DNA from: Bianquea renquensis
GTDB lineage: Bacteria > Bacillota > Clostridia > Lachnospirales > Bianqueaceae
DNA length: 50,265 nucleotides
Assembly: GCF_014384895.1 (NCBI RefSeq)
Contig: NZ_JACRSQ010000023.1
Location: 1-50,265 of the forward strand
Direction: 5' to 3'
Positions 1 to 9,288 of the stretch are shown here, piece after piece. The number at the start of each line of letters is the position of its first letter. Positions within the stretch are counted from its first letter, which is position 1. A program made the translations under genes and the position numbers. The notes below the pieces were generated by a model. That model had not been told where the DNA came from and did not search any database. It saw only the letters and a program-made list of their open reading frames with translations.

Positions 1-185
1 AGGGAGGGAAGTTGAGAGGGATTGACATAGGGGGTCATGGACATCACGCTCCTGAATGAAGTTTGGGATCTTATTATATCAGCTTTCAGCCCGCTTCGCA
101 AGCGCTTTTCGCGGGACGGTACTGTGTGGGAATCATCTCCAGTGAAATGGGATTTGGCACGATATTCGGTCTCTCTTTCGTTCCC
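1..185. other. Left flank of repeat array R1, no gene seen
   Basis: No open frame here looks like a gene. The stretch holds a T/A-rich segment and a weak hairpin (CCCGC at 90-94 pairing with GCGGG at 111-115), followed by the ragged left border of the R1 array. The window edge prevents deciding what lies to the left. Confidence 0.5.
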
Positions 186-862
186 TTTACCGGCGGGCAT
201 TTTCCTTGGACTGGCCCTCTGCTCTGACCCCTTTTCTCCCCTTTCTCCACGCCGGACACTCTCGTGACTTTCTCTACCGGCGGGCATTTTCTTTGGACTG
301 GCCCTCTCCTCTGGCCCCCTTTCTCCCCTTTCTCCACGCCGGACACTCTCGTGACTTTCTCTACCGGCGGGCATTTTCTTTGGCCCGCCCCTCTCCTCTG
401 ACCCCTTTTCTCCTCTTTCTCCACGCCGGCTCCTCTTGTGACTACCCTCACCGGCGGGCATTTTCTTTGGACTGGCCCTCTCCTCTGGCCCCCTTTCTCC
501 CTTTCTCCACGCCGGCTCCTCTTGTGACTCCCTCACCGGCGGGCATTTTTCTTGGGCCAGCCCTCTCCTCTGACCCCTTTTCTCCCCTTTCTCCACGCCG
601 GACCCTCTCGTGACTTTCTCTACCGGCGGGCATTTTTCTTGGGCCAGCCACCTCCTCTGACCCCTTTTCTCCCCTTTCTCCACGCCGGCTCCTCTTGTGA
701 CTCCCTCACCGGCGGGCATTTTCCTTGGACCGCCCCTCTCCTCTGGCCCCTTTTCTCCCCTTTCTCCACGCCGCCCCCTCTCGTGGCTCCCTCTACCGGC
801 GGGCATTTTTCTTGGGCCAGCCACCTCCTCTGACCCCTTTTCTCCCCTTTCTCCACGCCGTC
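186..862 (+). repeat. Tandem repeat array R1, about 87-bp period, 8 units
   Basis: Eight head-to-tail units with a period of 85-87 bp. The right half-core CCGGCGGGCAT begins at 190, 277, 364, 451, 536, 623, 709 and 796. The left half-core ACGCCGG begins at 249, 336, 423, 509, 595, 682, 768 (ending in C) and 855. Within a unit the two halves are separated by about 20-21 bases and could pair as CGCCGG/CCGGCG. The backbone is a C/T-rich tract. Several frames stay open across the array on both strands, but the period is not a multiple of three and the predicted peptides are low-complexity, so I do not call proteins. It shares its core with arrays R2 and R3. Confidence 0.93.
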
Positions 863-951
863 CGTTCACTTTTTACTTTCATATGGTATAAAAAAATCCC
901 TGCCACGTCTTACGCAGCAAGGACCTTTACTTTAAGGTTGTTTTTTACAGC

Positions 952-1872
952 CTATGAAAATTTTTTAAATCTAGGTTTCCTCCCAAAACTAATTAAAAGC
1001 CCCAAGATCCACACAATCCCCGCGTCTTCATGGTGTAGAAGGTACTCCTGTATACGCTGTTGCATTTCCACGTAGAGACTCGCCTGATCTGCCTGCAGAC
1101 CCTTATTCATTAGGGACTGAACCATTTGATCCTTCTCCATCGTCGCGAAAGTCCGATCCCATCCCTTGGCTGCCATGCACTGTTCCCGAAGCATCCCATC
1201 TCCCTCAATTACAACGACTCGATCACTGACGCGCATGTCGATATCCACCAAACCCATGTTCCGCATAAAAATGGCAATTTCATAGCAATCGCATAATCGC
1301 GCCCCTCACCAGCCAGTTCTCTTTCCCATAGTCCTTGAAACAAAGGTGTCGTATCCAAGGAAGAATAGGCAAGGCCCTCAACACAGAAGCCCGCATTTTC
1401 AAATTTTCGATTTACCTCAATACAGGCCAGAAGGCCGCCACCATTCTTCGAAAAAAAACAACCGGATCTGGCATATGGCGCAAAAATGCCTGACAAAGTA
1501 CTAAGTCAACGCGCAAGCGCTAAACTACCGCTGTGAATGTCAACGCCTGTATAGCGGCTTCCCGCTGGAAGAATCTCCATTAGACGTAACCCCAGATCCC
1601 CATACCCACACCCAACATCCAAGACTTGTACCGGCTCTGAAATCTTCCACACCTGCCTCACGAGAAACGTCAGATAATCTTCATTCCAAAATCCGCTCCG
1701 CGCCGCTGATATCCCTCCGCCTCCAGAGGCTGTAAGCCTAACAGCTGATCCACTGTCACCTGGAACACTTCCGCGATCTCCGGTAAGGCCATAATATCGG
1801 GATAGCTATCAGCCGTTTCCCATTTGCTGATAGTTTGAAAGGTAACACCCAGCTGATCGGCAAGCTGCCTCT
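952..1872 (-). pseudogene. Decayed HTH-domain SAM-dependent methyltransferase
   Basis: Reading right to left in shifting frames, pieces of one protein appear in order. First is an XRE-type HTH (around TISKWETADSYPDI, 1750-1865) followed by a linker ending near LLGLQPLEAEGYQRR. Then comes a class I methyltransferase start (FWNEDYLTFL, then VLDVGCGYG, the SAM-binding motif I, near 1600-1700). Then come CQAFLRHMPDP and CIEVNRKFENAGF (around 1400-1500) and a C-terminal piece to 952. At least three frameshifts or stops interrupt it: a frame change near 1695, a stop near 1502, and frame changes near 1470 and 1250. There is no start codon: the HTH begins directly after the permease stop, so the first helices are missing. 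Intact relatives in Firmicutes are HTH plus methyltransferase fusions. This copy cannot make a full protein. Confidence 0.85.
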
Positions 1873-1873
1873 T

Positions 1874-3451
1874 CTACGCATGAGGACTGGCAATCTCCAT
1901 ATTGTGCAGAACATAGCGGCAAAGGTACAGAACGAAAAAGCCTAGCCCCCCACTAATCAGGCCAAAGGCCAAAATACCCATCATATAAAGTTGCGTGGCG
2001 ATTCCGACAAGAATTCCAACAGCGATCCCTGGAGCCAGAAGCAGAGCCAAAAACAAAAAATAGAAGAATAGCTGCATCACGGTTCCTCCCTTGCCAGCCA
2101 AAATCTTGTCGACAAGGAGGTTAACCCCAAGGAATAACAAGTTTACTGCAACAAAGCTGAGAATACAGGCTATTGCATCAAATGGAGAGCCAGCGATGAG
2201 CAATGCTCCAATTCCAAAAGCGAGAACACCATCAATTAAGCTTTTTTGAATGTCCGTTCCAATTCCATATAGAACCTTACGAAATGGCGGCTCGGGTATC
2301 AAAAAGATATAGGGCTTCATGAGCTCCATATTGAAGGGTCCCATGGCACTGGTAAAAAATAATATAAAAGTAGATGAAAGAAACGCCGAAAATAATCCCA
2401 TGTCAGAATCCTTTGAAAGGTACGCCACGAAACCGACGAGGGCGGTCAATCCCAGTGTCTTCATATCCACTAGCCCTTTCCCTTTTCTCCGCTGCTCAAG
2501 CCGATGGCGTTGATAGATCACGTTGGCGCCCCAGCCTTTTCCTATGCCTGTCTCTTTTAATTTCATGGGCTTTTTTTTCTGACTGACGACCCGTCCTTCC
2601 TTGGCTGCCTCTGTTTTTGTGAAGGCTTGCTCCGTCACACCCAAAACATCTTCATAGTAGTCGGCGTTGCACCGAATGATATAATAGATACAAACCCCAT
2701 TCGCCGCCAACAGCAGACAAACGCCAATCACCCCCTTGACAAACTCACCGGTAATCAGCATCATCCCAAAGGCCGTACCCCATCCCGCCAAAGGAATCAC
2801 ATACTCTACCCATGGTTGGAACAGTGTCAGATTGAGCGTTTGCATAATGTCCCGGGTCCGAAGAAAGGTTCCTCCAACCCACACTGCTAAAACGGCAGCC
2901 GCTAGCAGCGCCACTCCTTTGATAACCGTCGCGGTCCTCGGATGATTCACACAAGCAGAGTACACCGACATGCTGGCAATCTGGAGAGTGAACAGCATAA
3001 CACAATAGGATACACATAAGACCACAATTGCTCTTATGCCAACGCCAAAGGCATTTCGAAGATTTGGGATCTGGTAAAGAAGGAAGAAAGCCGCAAATAA
3101 GGAAGCTCCCATCTGCTTCAACAATCCATAGAATAAGATTTTATTTGAAGAAATGGGGGAGGTGAAGACAAAGTTAACATCCGACAGCTTAAAAAGTGTC
3201 TGCCCACTCTGCATTCCACTGCGTATGGTAAACACTGCCACTAACAAATAGATTGCCAGCACAATCAGATTTAAAAACCGGGGATCCGCCAGTTCCTGGT
3301 TCGTATCCTGTGATGAGAAAGAGCCCATAATAACGGAAAAAGAAATAAAGCCCAGCAATACTATATAAAAGATTGCAGCACCTGGGTGCTTTTTCAACTC
3401 TTTGATCCAGTTGACAATCATCCGGCGGACGAGAAAGAGAAGGGCCTTCAT
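1874..3451 (-). CDS. ABC exporter permease (putative ABC_export family)
   Basis: A 525-residue polytopic membrane protein, predicted to be the membrane half of a two-gene ABC exporter with the ATPase encoded just upstream. The first 20 residues are basic (MKALLFLVRRMIVNWIKELK) and lead into a TM segment. Further hydrophobic helices occur around residues 60-80, 115-200, 220-260, 335-375, 400-440 and 455-515, with a cytoplasmic Lys/Glu-rich loop around 275-330. The pattern fits the family described as putative ABC exporter. Its ATG overlaps the ATPase stop by four bases (ATGA) and has a strong GGAGGAG site, so the two are translationally coupled. The substrate is unknown. The last codons abut a decayed gene, so the extreme C-terminus could be altered. 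Confidence 0.85.
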   Translation of the reverse strand: MKALLFLVRRMIVNWIKELKKHPGAAIFYIVLLGFISFSVIMGSFSSQDTNQELADPRFLNLIVLAIYLLVAVFTIRSGMQSGQTLFKLSDVNFVFTSPISSNKILFYGLLKQMGASLFAAFFLLYQIPNLRNAFGVGIRAIVVLCVSYCVMLFTLQIASMSVYSACVNHPRTATVIKGVALLAAAVLAVWVGGTFLRTRDIMQTLNLTLFQPWVEYVIPLAGWGTAFGMMLITGEFVKGVIGVCLLLAANGVCIYYIIRCNADYYEDVLGVTEQAFTKTEAAKEGRVVSQKKKPMKLKETGIGKGWGANVIYQRHRLEQRRKGKGLVDMKTLGLTALVGFVAYLSKDSDMGLFSAFLSSTFILFFTSAMGPFNMELMKPYIFLIPEPPFRKVLYGIGTDIQKSLIDGVLAFGIGALLIAGSPFDAIACILSFVAVNLLFLGVNLLVDKILAGKGGTVMQLFFYFLFLALLLAPGIAVGILVGIATQLYMMGILAFGLISGGLGFFVLYLCRYVLHNMEIASPHA

Positions 3452-4173
3452 TCTGTCTCCTCCTTATCCTTAGCGGAAGCCCCTTCGGTGATGGAGAAAA
3501 ACAGGCCCTCCAAATCTTCCTTCTTTGCCTCTGTCTCCTGCCGGCTTCGAACCGCTGCAATTTTCCCATCCATCATAATATTGGCAACATCCCACAATTC
3601 CTCAACGGAATCCAGCATATGTGTACTGATAAGTACAGACGCCCCGTTGTCCCGCAACTCCCGCAGACTGTCTTTTAACTCTTTGATGGCGTGGGGATCT
3701 AAGCCGACAAAAGGTTCATCGAACAGGACAACTTTCGGATCTGTGATCAAGGCGCTACAAATGCTAACTTTCTGCTGCATCCCCTTTGACAATTCCCGCC
3801 CTAACTTTTTTTGTTTATCATCCAGCTGAAATCGCTCTAGCAGCCGGTCAGCCTTTTCCTCCCACCTGTCAATGCGGTATGCCCTTGCCATAAATTCAAG
3901 ATGCTCCCGCACTGTCAGGAGATCATACATAGCTGGCATCTCCGGGATATACCCCAACAGCCGCTTTGCCTCCATGGATTTGTTGGGATACCCACAGATG
4001 GAGATAAGGCCTTGGAACCGCAGCAGGCCTGCAATGCATTTGACGACAGTGGATTTTCCCGCGCCATTGGGCCCTAACAAAATTCCAATTTTTCCAGCTT
4101 CAACCCGAAAACTCACATCTTGATTTGCCACTGTTTTTGCATACTGTTTGGTAACCTTCTGTACTGATAGCAT
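3448..4173 (-). CDS. ABC transporter ATP-binding protein
   Basis: A 241-residue ATPase that would energise the adjacent permease. With the chosen start, Walker A is GPNGAGKST at residues 34-42, the Q-loop region is near residue 78 (IPEMP), the signature is LSKGMQQKV at 128-136, Walker B is VVLFDEP at 148-154, and the H-loop lies in STHM. These are complete and typical of exporter or drug/bacteriocin ATPases. The start is ATG 4171-4173, beginning MLSVQKVTKQY, preceded by GAGGAGGGG. The frame stays open a further 47 codons to an ATG at 4312-4314, and the promoter lies just upstream of that. This extension does not look like ABC family sequence and is treated as an in-frame leader. Confidence 0.92.
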   Translation of the reverse strand: MLSVQKVTKQYAKTVANQDVSFRVEAGKIGILLGPNGAGKSTVVKCIAGLLRFQGLISICGYPNKSMEAKRLLGYIPEMPAMYDLLTVREHLEFMARAYRIDRWEEKADRLLERFQLDDKQKKLGRELSKGMQQKVSICSALITDPKVVLFDEPFVGLDPHAIKELKDSLRELRDNGASVLISTHMLDSVEELWDVANIMMDGKIAAVRSRQETEAKKEDLEGLFFSITEGASAKDKEETE

Positions 4174-4328
4174 ACGAATGACTCCCCTCCTCATGATTTT
4201 GATTGCAGGGCACTGGCCGACGCCTGCCCGTAAAACTTGTACTTCCACCTCCGTCCGCTTCCGAATCAGCTCCCCCTCAGCAATCCCGATCTTGCGGGCC
4301 TCTGAAATATTCATTCCTTATGCAACCG

Positions 4329-4357
4329 ACTATAACACCTTGTCAAGAATATGTCAA
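4329..4357 (-). promoter_or_regulatory. Sigma-A promoter for the ABC exporter operon
   Basis: On the minus strand there is TTGACA (4357-4352), a 17-base spacer and TATAGT (4334-4329). It is a near-consensus vegetative promoter about 155 bases upstream of the chosen ATPase start. Confidence 0.8.
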
Positions 4358-4378
4358 GAGTCCTGGGGCACAATGAAA

Positions 4379-4411
4379 AGAGACGTCTGTCTGGATAAAA
4401 CAAACGCCTCT
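4379..4411 (-). terminator. Terminator after the GH36-like gene
   Basis: Reading the minus strand, AGAGGCGT and ACGTCTCT can pair (one G-U) around a 17-base loop and are followed by TTTTC. It sits between the glycosidase stop and the exporter promoter. Confidence 0.6.
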
Positions 4412-4450
4412 CGACCTCCATCTCTGAAAGCCCTGTTCCACAAACCCGCT

Positions 4451-6085
4451 TTACTTCTCGCGATACCGCTGGTCCACTCGGGCGGAATACGCCTCCCAGA
4501 TAGCCCGTATCTCCTCCCAGTCCTTCTGTGTCAGGGCCGCTTCCTGTGTCGAGGATAGGCGGTACAGATCTGGAACACCCAGCGTTGGGGCTAAGCGCAT
4601 ATAGCTCATCGCGGCCCGGCGGCTCCCGTAGCCTGCGCTATCGGTATCCAGAATAACGCCAGGCATAACGGTTTCATAGATTCTCTTTCGAAATGTCATA
4701 GTCCTCTGAATGCACCGCTGTGTCATGTTATAATCGTGGAGCCTAGCTTGGTCAACGACCTCAGCGAAATACGGATGCGCGCAACTACAGTTGATCAGCG
4801 CATCTGGCTTTACCTTCTTTGTCTCATCAAATATGATCTGGAATAGACGCCGGATCATCTCTACGCCGTATACACCAGGCTCATGGGCTTGAACTGGAAC
4901 TCCAACGGGCAGACAGTTGGCAAAATCAATCTTAAATCCATCACAATTATAGCAGCCATCCTCGGAAGACAGCAGTTTATAAATTGTTCTCTTCAACCTT
5001 TCCTGATATTTGGGGCTTGTCGGATCGGCCGCCACCGGCTGACTCCACACGGATAGGCATTCATCTGCGTCCAATCCCTCCGCGCTCCAACATTTAAACC
5101 ATAGGACAACCTTTCGCCCCTTTTGATGCTCCTGCTCAGCGAATTCACGCAGATTGGGCCATTTATCCAAGTCCGGCAGCGCGGTTCCATACTGTTTCTG
5201 CCATTTGTCATCAATGATGATGGCGGTAGGCTTCAAGCCCAACTCGTCCAGCTGTCGCGACATGCGGGTATAGTCCTCCTGATTTGCCCGGTCATAGACA
5301 TTTCCGCCCATGGCCATCTGTTCGCCCCAGCCGCAGAAAAAAGGGCCGTACCACCAGCGGGGCTCGTGGTTACGCACGCGGGGCTTACATCCGCCATCCG
5401 AATAGTGCCAGTCACTGTAGGATTTGAGCACTTCCCACTCGGTATTGCCAGGACAGCCAAGGATACCGGGCAACTCCCACTCTCCGTCCACCCAGTGATT
5501 TCCATAGAAATCCGTTGCCAAACAGAATCGATTCTGCCCGGGAATATATTGAAAATGATCAAAGGTATAGTCTCCCTTATTCCCGATCAGCCCTAAGCCA
5601 AACCAGTCTTGCCCTTCATCGAGACAGAAGGGGTAGACGAACAAGGGGGGAACAAAATATATGGATGTGATATCGTTTGGTTCTGCCATGGTATACTCAT
5701 GATGCTCATGGCTAATGATCGAAACGGGCCAAAAATATCCGCTGGTCTCGTAGCGCACACCATCTTTGGGATTCGATCTGCGCCCAGAAAAATACCGCAC
5801 GCCGTCCGGCTTGCCCTTTCCATAAACTTTAACATGATACGTAAAAGTCGTTTCCCCGCACCGCAGCCGGTATTCCTTCTTGTCCCACAAACTACTTTTT
5901 GTTGAAAACACTAGATCCATGCCCTGCTGCTCTAAGGCCAGCCATTCCTCATCCACATCTTGTTTTCCGTCAGCCGGTACCGCGGAGCGAATGGGAAGAT
6001 CAAAATACCGCTCACCATTTCGAAATACGGTAATCTCTTCCTCCTGTACCGCTAGGCTATAGTTTCGTTTATCAATGGTCATCAT
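4451..6085 (-). CDS. Glycoside hydrolase of clan GH-D, GH36-like (alpha-galactosidase type)
   Basis: A 544-residue soluble enzyme without a signal peptide, so cytoplasmic. An N-terminal beta-rich half is followed by a TIM barrel. The barrel carries PTAIIIDDKWQ, a KVVLWFKCW strand, and CDGFKIDF, where the Asp in KIDF matches the nucleophile position of clan D enzymes. INCSCAHPYFAEVVDQARLHDYN lies where the acid/base strand would be. This fits alpha-galactosidase or a related retaining alpha-glycosidase; exact substrate cannot be read from sequence. The start ATG at 6083-6085 (MMTIDKRNY) has AAGAGGG eight bases upstream and is preferred over the ATG at 6130. The gene stands alone with its own promoter and terminator. 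Confidence 0.8.
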   Translation of the reverse strand: MMTIDKRNYSLAVQEEEITVFRNGERYFDLPIRSAVPADGKQDVDEEWLALEQQGMDLVFSTKSSLWDKKEYRLRCGETTFTYHVKVYGKGKPDGVRYFSGRRSNPKDGVRYETSGYFWPVSIISHEHHEYTMAEPNDITSIYFVPPLFVYPFCLDEGQDWFGLGLIGNKGDYTFDHFQYIPGQNRFCLATDFYGNHWVDGEWELPGILGCPGNTEWEVLKSYSDWHYSDGGCKPRVRNHEPRWWYGPFFCGWGEQMAMGGNVYDRANQEDYTRMSRQLDELGLKPTAIIIDDKWQKQYGTALPDLDKWPNLREFAEQEHQKGRKVVLWFKCWSAEGLDADECLSVWSQPVAADPTSPKYQERLKRTIYKLLSSEDGCYNCDGFKIDFANCLPVGVPVQAHEPGVYGVEMIRRLFQIIFDETKKVKPDALINCSCAHPYFAEVVDQARLHDYNMTQRCIQRTMTFRKRIYETVMPGVILDTDSAGYGSRRAAMSYMRLAPTLGVPDLYRLSSTQEAALTQKDWEEIRAIWEAYSARVDQRYREK

Positions 6086-6144
6086 GTGCCACACCCTCTT
6101 TCTGTCGATTGCTGTTGCCTCTGCACTCATTCGCGCTAGAGGTT

Positions 6145-6173
6145 ATTATACTATACTCTTCCAGTAAAGACAA
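6145..6173 (-). promoter_or_regulatory. Sigma-A-like promoter for the GH36-like gene
   Basis: Minus strand TTGTCT (6173-6168), 17-base spacer, TATAAT (6150-6145), about 60 bases ahead of the chosen start. Confidence 0.65.
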
Positions 6174-6198
6174 GGAAAAGAGGGCCGTTTTCTTCAGC

Positions 6199-6891
6199 TC
6201 ATCCAAATAACTCCTGCCACCACTCAATCAGCTTGAATTTGATTTTTACGCTCCAGCTTTCTTCTTCATAGTGGATCAACTTGTTCTGGTCCTCCGTCAA
6301 GATTTCATCCAGCTGTTCCTCCTCCTCCTGAGGTAGCTGATCCTCGCTCTCCTCCACAAAACACAGAGGTGGAAACATAACACACCACCAATTGTGTCCT
6401 CTGGCCTCTCCGATTTGAATTCGGAGCGCTTCATAGGAGCCTGCAGGTAGGCTAATATTCCCATACCGCTTCGTAGGAAACTGGGAGGGCTCCAGAGAAA
6501 CGGTGACATCATAGCCGCATCCCTCCTGCCGCAGCACGGACAGCGCAACTTGTCTGATGCGCGAAAGATTCTGCTCTAAACTCTCTCTTGTCTCTTGCAA
6601 GCTCGTAGACGATTCCAGGTACTCGCGCATATCCTCCAGAACGGCATCCCGAACTTTTAACTTCAAAGCCTGATCCTCGTCCGTATCGCTGTTGGCTAAA
6701 ACATGGAAGCGAATAAATTGTGAGGCAAGTTCGCTCTGCGCCGATTTGGCATAACACGCAATCGCTGTCCCCAACACAAAAACCGTGCTGCCACAGATGA
6801 GAGCGGCGATCCATACGTTGCGCTTTCTTTCTCGTAAAAACATATACAATCGGTCCAAGGTCCGGAGTAACCTGCGCTTCCAGTCTTTCAT
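6199..6891 (-). CDS. spoIIR: Stage II sporulation protein R (SpoIIR)
   Basis: A 230-residue protein made in the forespore and secreted to the intermembrane space. There it triggers SpoIIGA to cleave pro-sigma-E in the mother cell (established role). One N-terminal TM/signal segment lies at about residues 25-50. It is followed by the family hallmark FIRFHVLANSDTDEDQALKLKVRDAVL and later YGNISLPAGSYEALRI and HNWWCVMFPPLCF. An acidic linker (QLPQEEEEQLDE) precedes a basic C-terminus. The start is ATG 6889-6891, nine bases after AAGGAG; a TTG two codons upstream is too close to that site. It lies downstream of the germination operon but is separated by a strong terminator. Confidence 0.96.
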   Translation of the reverse strand: MKDWKRRLLRTLDRLYMFLRERKRNVWIAALICGSTVFVLGTAIACYAKSAQSELASQFIRFHVLANSDTDEDQALKLKVRDAVLEDMREYLESSTSLQETRESLEQNLSRIRQVALSVLRQEGCGYDVTVSLEPSQFPTKRYGNISLPAGSYEALRIQIGEARGHNWWCVMFPPLCFVEESEDQLPQEEEEQLDEILTEDQNKLIHYEEESWSVKIKFKLIEWWQELFG

Positions 6892-7020
6892 TTTCAATCG
6901 CTCCTTGTCTCATTGTTGGTTTATGCTTAAAGGATACCCAGAATATGGTAGGCCTATACCCTAGCTTACAAATATTTTATTGGATCCGAAATAGAAAGCT
7001 TGATTTCATCTGCCAAGTCA

Positions 7021-7052
7021 AAGGCGGTGATGCCCATGGGAATCACCGCCTT
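7021..7052 (-). terminator. Terminator of the germination receptor operon
   Basis: A perfect 11-bp stem, AAGGCGGTGAT and ATCACCGCCTT, with a ten-base loop, starting directly beside the GerC stop codon. Minus-strand transcription reads into TTTGACTT. Confidence 0.8.
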
Positions 7053-8186
7053 CTATTTTGTAATCCCGATACGCCGGACCGTCACCTCTGCATCGACTGC
7101 AAAATTGGCGTTTGCAAAAACATCCTGCCATATGTCCTGCGTCTCTAAATACAGCTTTTTATTCTGAAATTTCATATCCTCGTTCAATCCGCAAATATCG
7201 GCTTGATAGACCGTTTGCATGGCCGCCAACATAGTCGTCACATCGGACTTGATTTGCTCCGAAGCCAGCCTCTCGATCTCATTTCGAATGGATTCCTCCG
7301 CTAAATCGTCGCCACGATCAAAAGCGTATTCACCAATCTTCGCATAGGCTTCGATGGAGAGGGAGATGGTCAACCGCCCCTCTGCGTCCATGGCATAGCC
7401 ATATTTGCATTTGGACTCTTCGATCTCCATGCTGACGACGCCATGGCTTAGAGATAGCGGGTATTCCAAGCCAGTGGTAAAATTCCGGAGCCAGCTATAG
7501 CGCTCCATGTCTTTCAGCTCCATGATGCCAGAATTTCGCCCATCCTTCAAGACCATAGCGTTTTCAATCGATATTTCCTCTTCCTCTAAAAGGACCATCG
7601 GAAGCAGAAAATTGATCTCCTCGCCGCTCATTTTGCTGATAAATTCTTGAAGTGACACTTCGAAATGGCGGATGATACTGCTGGCATTATTTTCGTAGAT
7701 GCCGCTGATATACTGCCCCACCGCGTTGGCATCCGTGGTAGGCGCTTCCAGGACATCGGCCGCTTTTCCCTTTGCCGCCAGGACCGGAATCTTTTTGGAG
7801 TATTGGGCGTTGCGGTCAACATGGTTGGCCAGCTGCTTCAGCTTATCCGGATCCTGAAATAGGCTATCCCCCAGCACAAGAGCTTCCATATGCTCAAAAT
7901 TCAGCTCCTTGTTGAGCCGGGTGGTCAGCTCCTTGTAAGCACCGGTGATGGTTGATGCGCTGGCGGTTTTTGTATACTTCGCCTCATCCTGGGCGCCTCC
8001 CTCCTTTCCCGTGTAGACTGGCAAATTCGGAATCACACAGGTGACAGTGTACCGCCCATCCTCTTCCATGTCGATGCCAAGGGCGATGACAAAGGCCAAC
8101 TCGTTGATTTCGATCTTATCCCAACATCCCGTCAGCAGAAGAAGCGCCATGGACAAAGCCAACAGTCTCTTAATACGATTGATCAT
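7053..8186 (-). CDS. GerC-family spore germination lipoprotein
   Basis: A 377-residue lipoprotein subunit of a nutrient germinant receptor in the spore inner membrane. It has a basic N-terminus, a hydrophobic stretch and a lipobox ending LLLTGC, followed by WDKIEINELAFVIALGID, typical of Ger(x)C proteins. The C-terminal domain contains the conserved IKSDVTTMLAAMQ region. The ATG at 8184-8186 is six bases after AGGAGG; the ATG two codons upstream overlaps the ribosome site and is rejected. The gene overlaps the GerB gene end, so the three receptor genes are one operon in the order A-B-C. Expression in the forespore under sigma-G is expected for this family, but I could not identify a convincing promoter. 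Confidence 0.93.
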   Translation of the reverse strand: MINRIKRLLALSMALLLLTGCWDKIEINELAFVIALGIDMEEDGRYTVTCVIPNLPVYTGKEGGAQDEAKYTKTASASTITGAYKELTTRLNKELNFEHMEALVLGDSLFQDPDKLKQLANHVDRNAQYSKKIPVLAAKGKAADVLEAPTTDANAVGQYISGIYENNASSIIRHFEVSLQEFISKMSGEEINFLLPMVLLEEEEISIENAMVLKDGRNSGIMELKDMERYSWLRNFTTGLEYPLSLSHGVVSMEIEESKCKYGYAMDAEGRLTISLSIEAYAKIGEYAFDRGDDLAEESIRNEIERLASEQIKSDVTTMLAAMQTVYQADICGLNEDMKFQNKKLYLETQDIWQDVFANANFAVDAEVTVRRIGITK

Positions 8187-9288
8187 ATCCATCCTCCTTT
8201 AGGCCTCGCCCCTTGCTGATCAACAGCAGGAGAAGCGGAATGGGAAGCAGAAATAAAATCCCTGTCCAAAAGTATACCGCATCCATCCAGGCAAAGGTTT
8301 CCATAACCCCCGGCGGTATAAAGGAAAGGATAAAAATGACCGGGACAAGCGGGAGCAAAAACTTTCGATGACTGCGCTTTCGAAAGATTTTTTGTAGGAT
8401 GATGCCAGCAAAAAACACATATTCATTGATCAGCGTGAACTCCGTTAAAATCCAGAATACCATCATCAGCGCATCCTGCCGTTCAATTTCCAGGATGGGG
8501 ATATCGATGATCTGCATCAGGTTCATGACCGGCCACAGGCTCTCCACTGTTCCCGTCTCCCCAAAACTGCCCATGGTCAGAAAAAATAGCAAAATATCCA
8601 CAATCCCCACGAGGATCACGGCCAAAATCACGGACCGCCCCACATGCTTGCGCTGGTCCTTTGCAAGAAAACTGCCTCCCACGAGCAGTAGAATCAGAAC
8701 CGAAAATTTCATGGAAATCTGAACGCTACCTGTTACAACTTCCTTGGGCGATGTGGTAAAAATCGGACCTAGATTGTGGAGATCCACCTGCGGGATGGCA
8801 AATAGAATCAAGATTATAATGGGAATGAAAATAAGAAAAATAAAGATCTCCGCCATCCGAGCGCGGCATTCATACCCTTTTCGGGCGGAATAGACCACCG
8901 TCAGCAACATTGTTGCTGTGATAACCCCTAAGGGGGTCCGGTTTAACAGCGTCTGTTTTACAATCTCGCCAAACATCCGAAGCTCCAGGGCAGAGAAGAC
9001 GATGAGCAATCCGCAGAGGACGAGGCTGATTGCGATAGCAACGGGCTTTGTCACAATCTTTTCCGTAAATTCCACGAAGGTGCTGTCCGGAAACCGCTTC
9101 GTCAGACGCGTAATCACAAAGACAAACAGGCAGGCAAGCGCAACGGCGCCGAGTATGGCAATCCACCCGTCTGTCCCTGCCGCTTCCGCCCCGTATCGGG
9201 GCAGCGTTAAGCTCGTGGTGCCAAACAAATTGATAATCAGAAGGGTGCAGAGCTGATGCCTTGAGATTTTGTCGTTATTTTCAATCAT
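8170..9288 (-). CDS. GerB-family spore germination permease
   Basis: A 372-residue membrane protein with about ten hydrophobic helices, related to amino acid/polyamine permeases. It is the GerAB-type subunit thought to bind germinants. It begins MIENNDKISRHQLCTLLI and has the LPRYGAEAAGTDGWIAILG loop after TM1, typical of the family. Start ATG 9286-9288 overlaps the GerA stop, with GGAGGAG upstream. The stop overlaps the GerC start. The open frame extends 22 codons further upstream but that part lies inside GerA. Confidence 0.93.
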   Translation of the reverse strand: MIENNDKISRHQLCTLLIINLFGTTSLTLPRYGAEAAGTDGWIAILGAVALACLFVFVITRLTKRFPDSTFVEFTEKIVTKPVAIAISLVLCGLLIVFSALELRMFGEIVKQTLLNRTPLGVITATMLLTVVYSARKGYECRARMAEIFIFLIFIPIIILILFAIPQVDLHNLGPIFTTSPKEVVTGSVQISMKFSVLILLLVGGSFLAKDQRKHVGRSVILAVILVGIVDILLFFLTMGSFGETGTVESLWPVMNLMQIIDIPILEIERQDALMMVFWILTEFTLINEYVFFAGIILQKIFRKRSHRKFLLPLVPVIFILSFIPPGVMETFAWMDAVYFWTGILFLLPIPLLLLLISKGRGLKEDGYDQSY

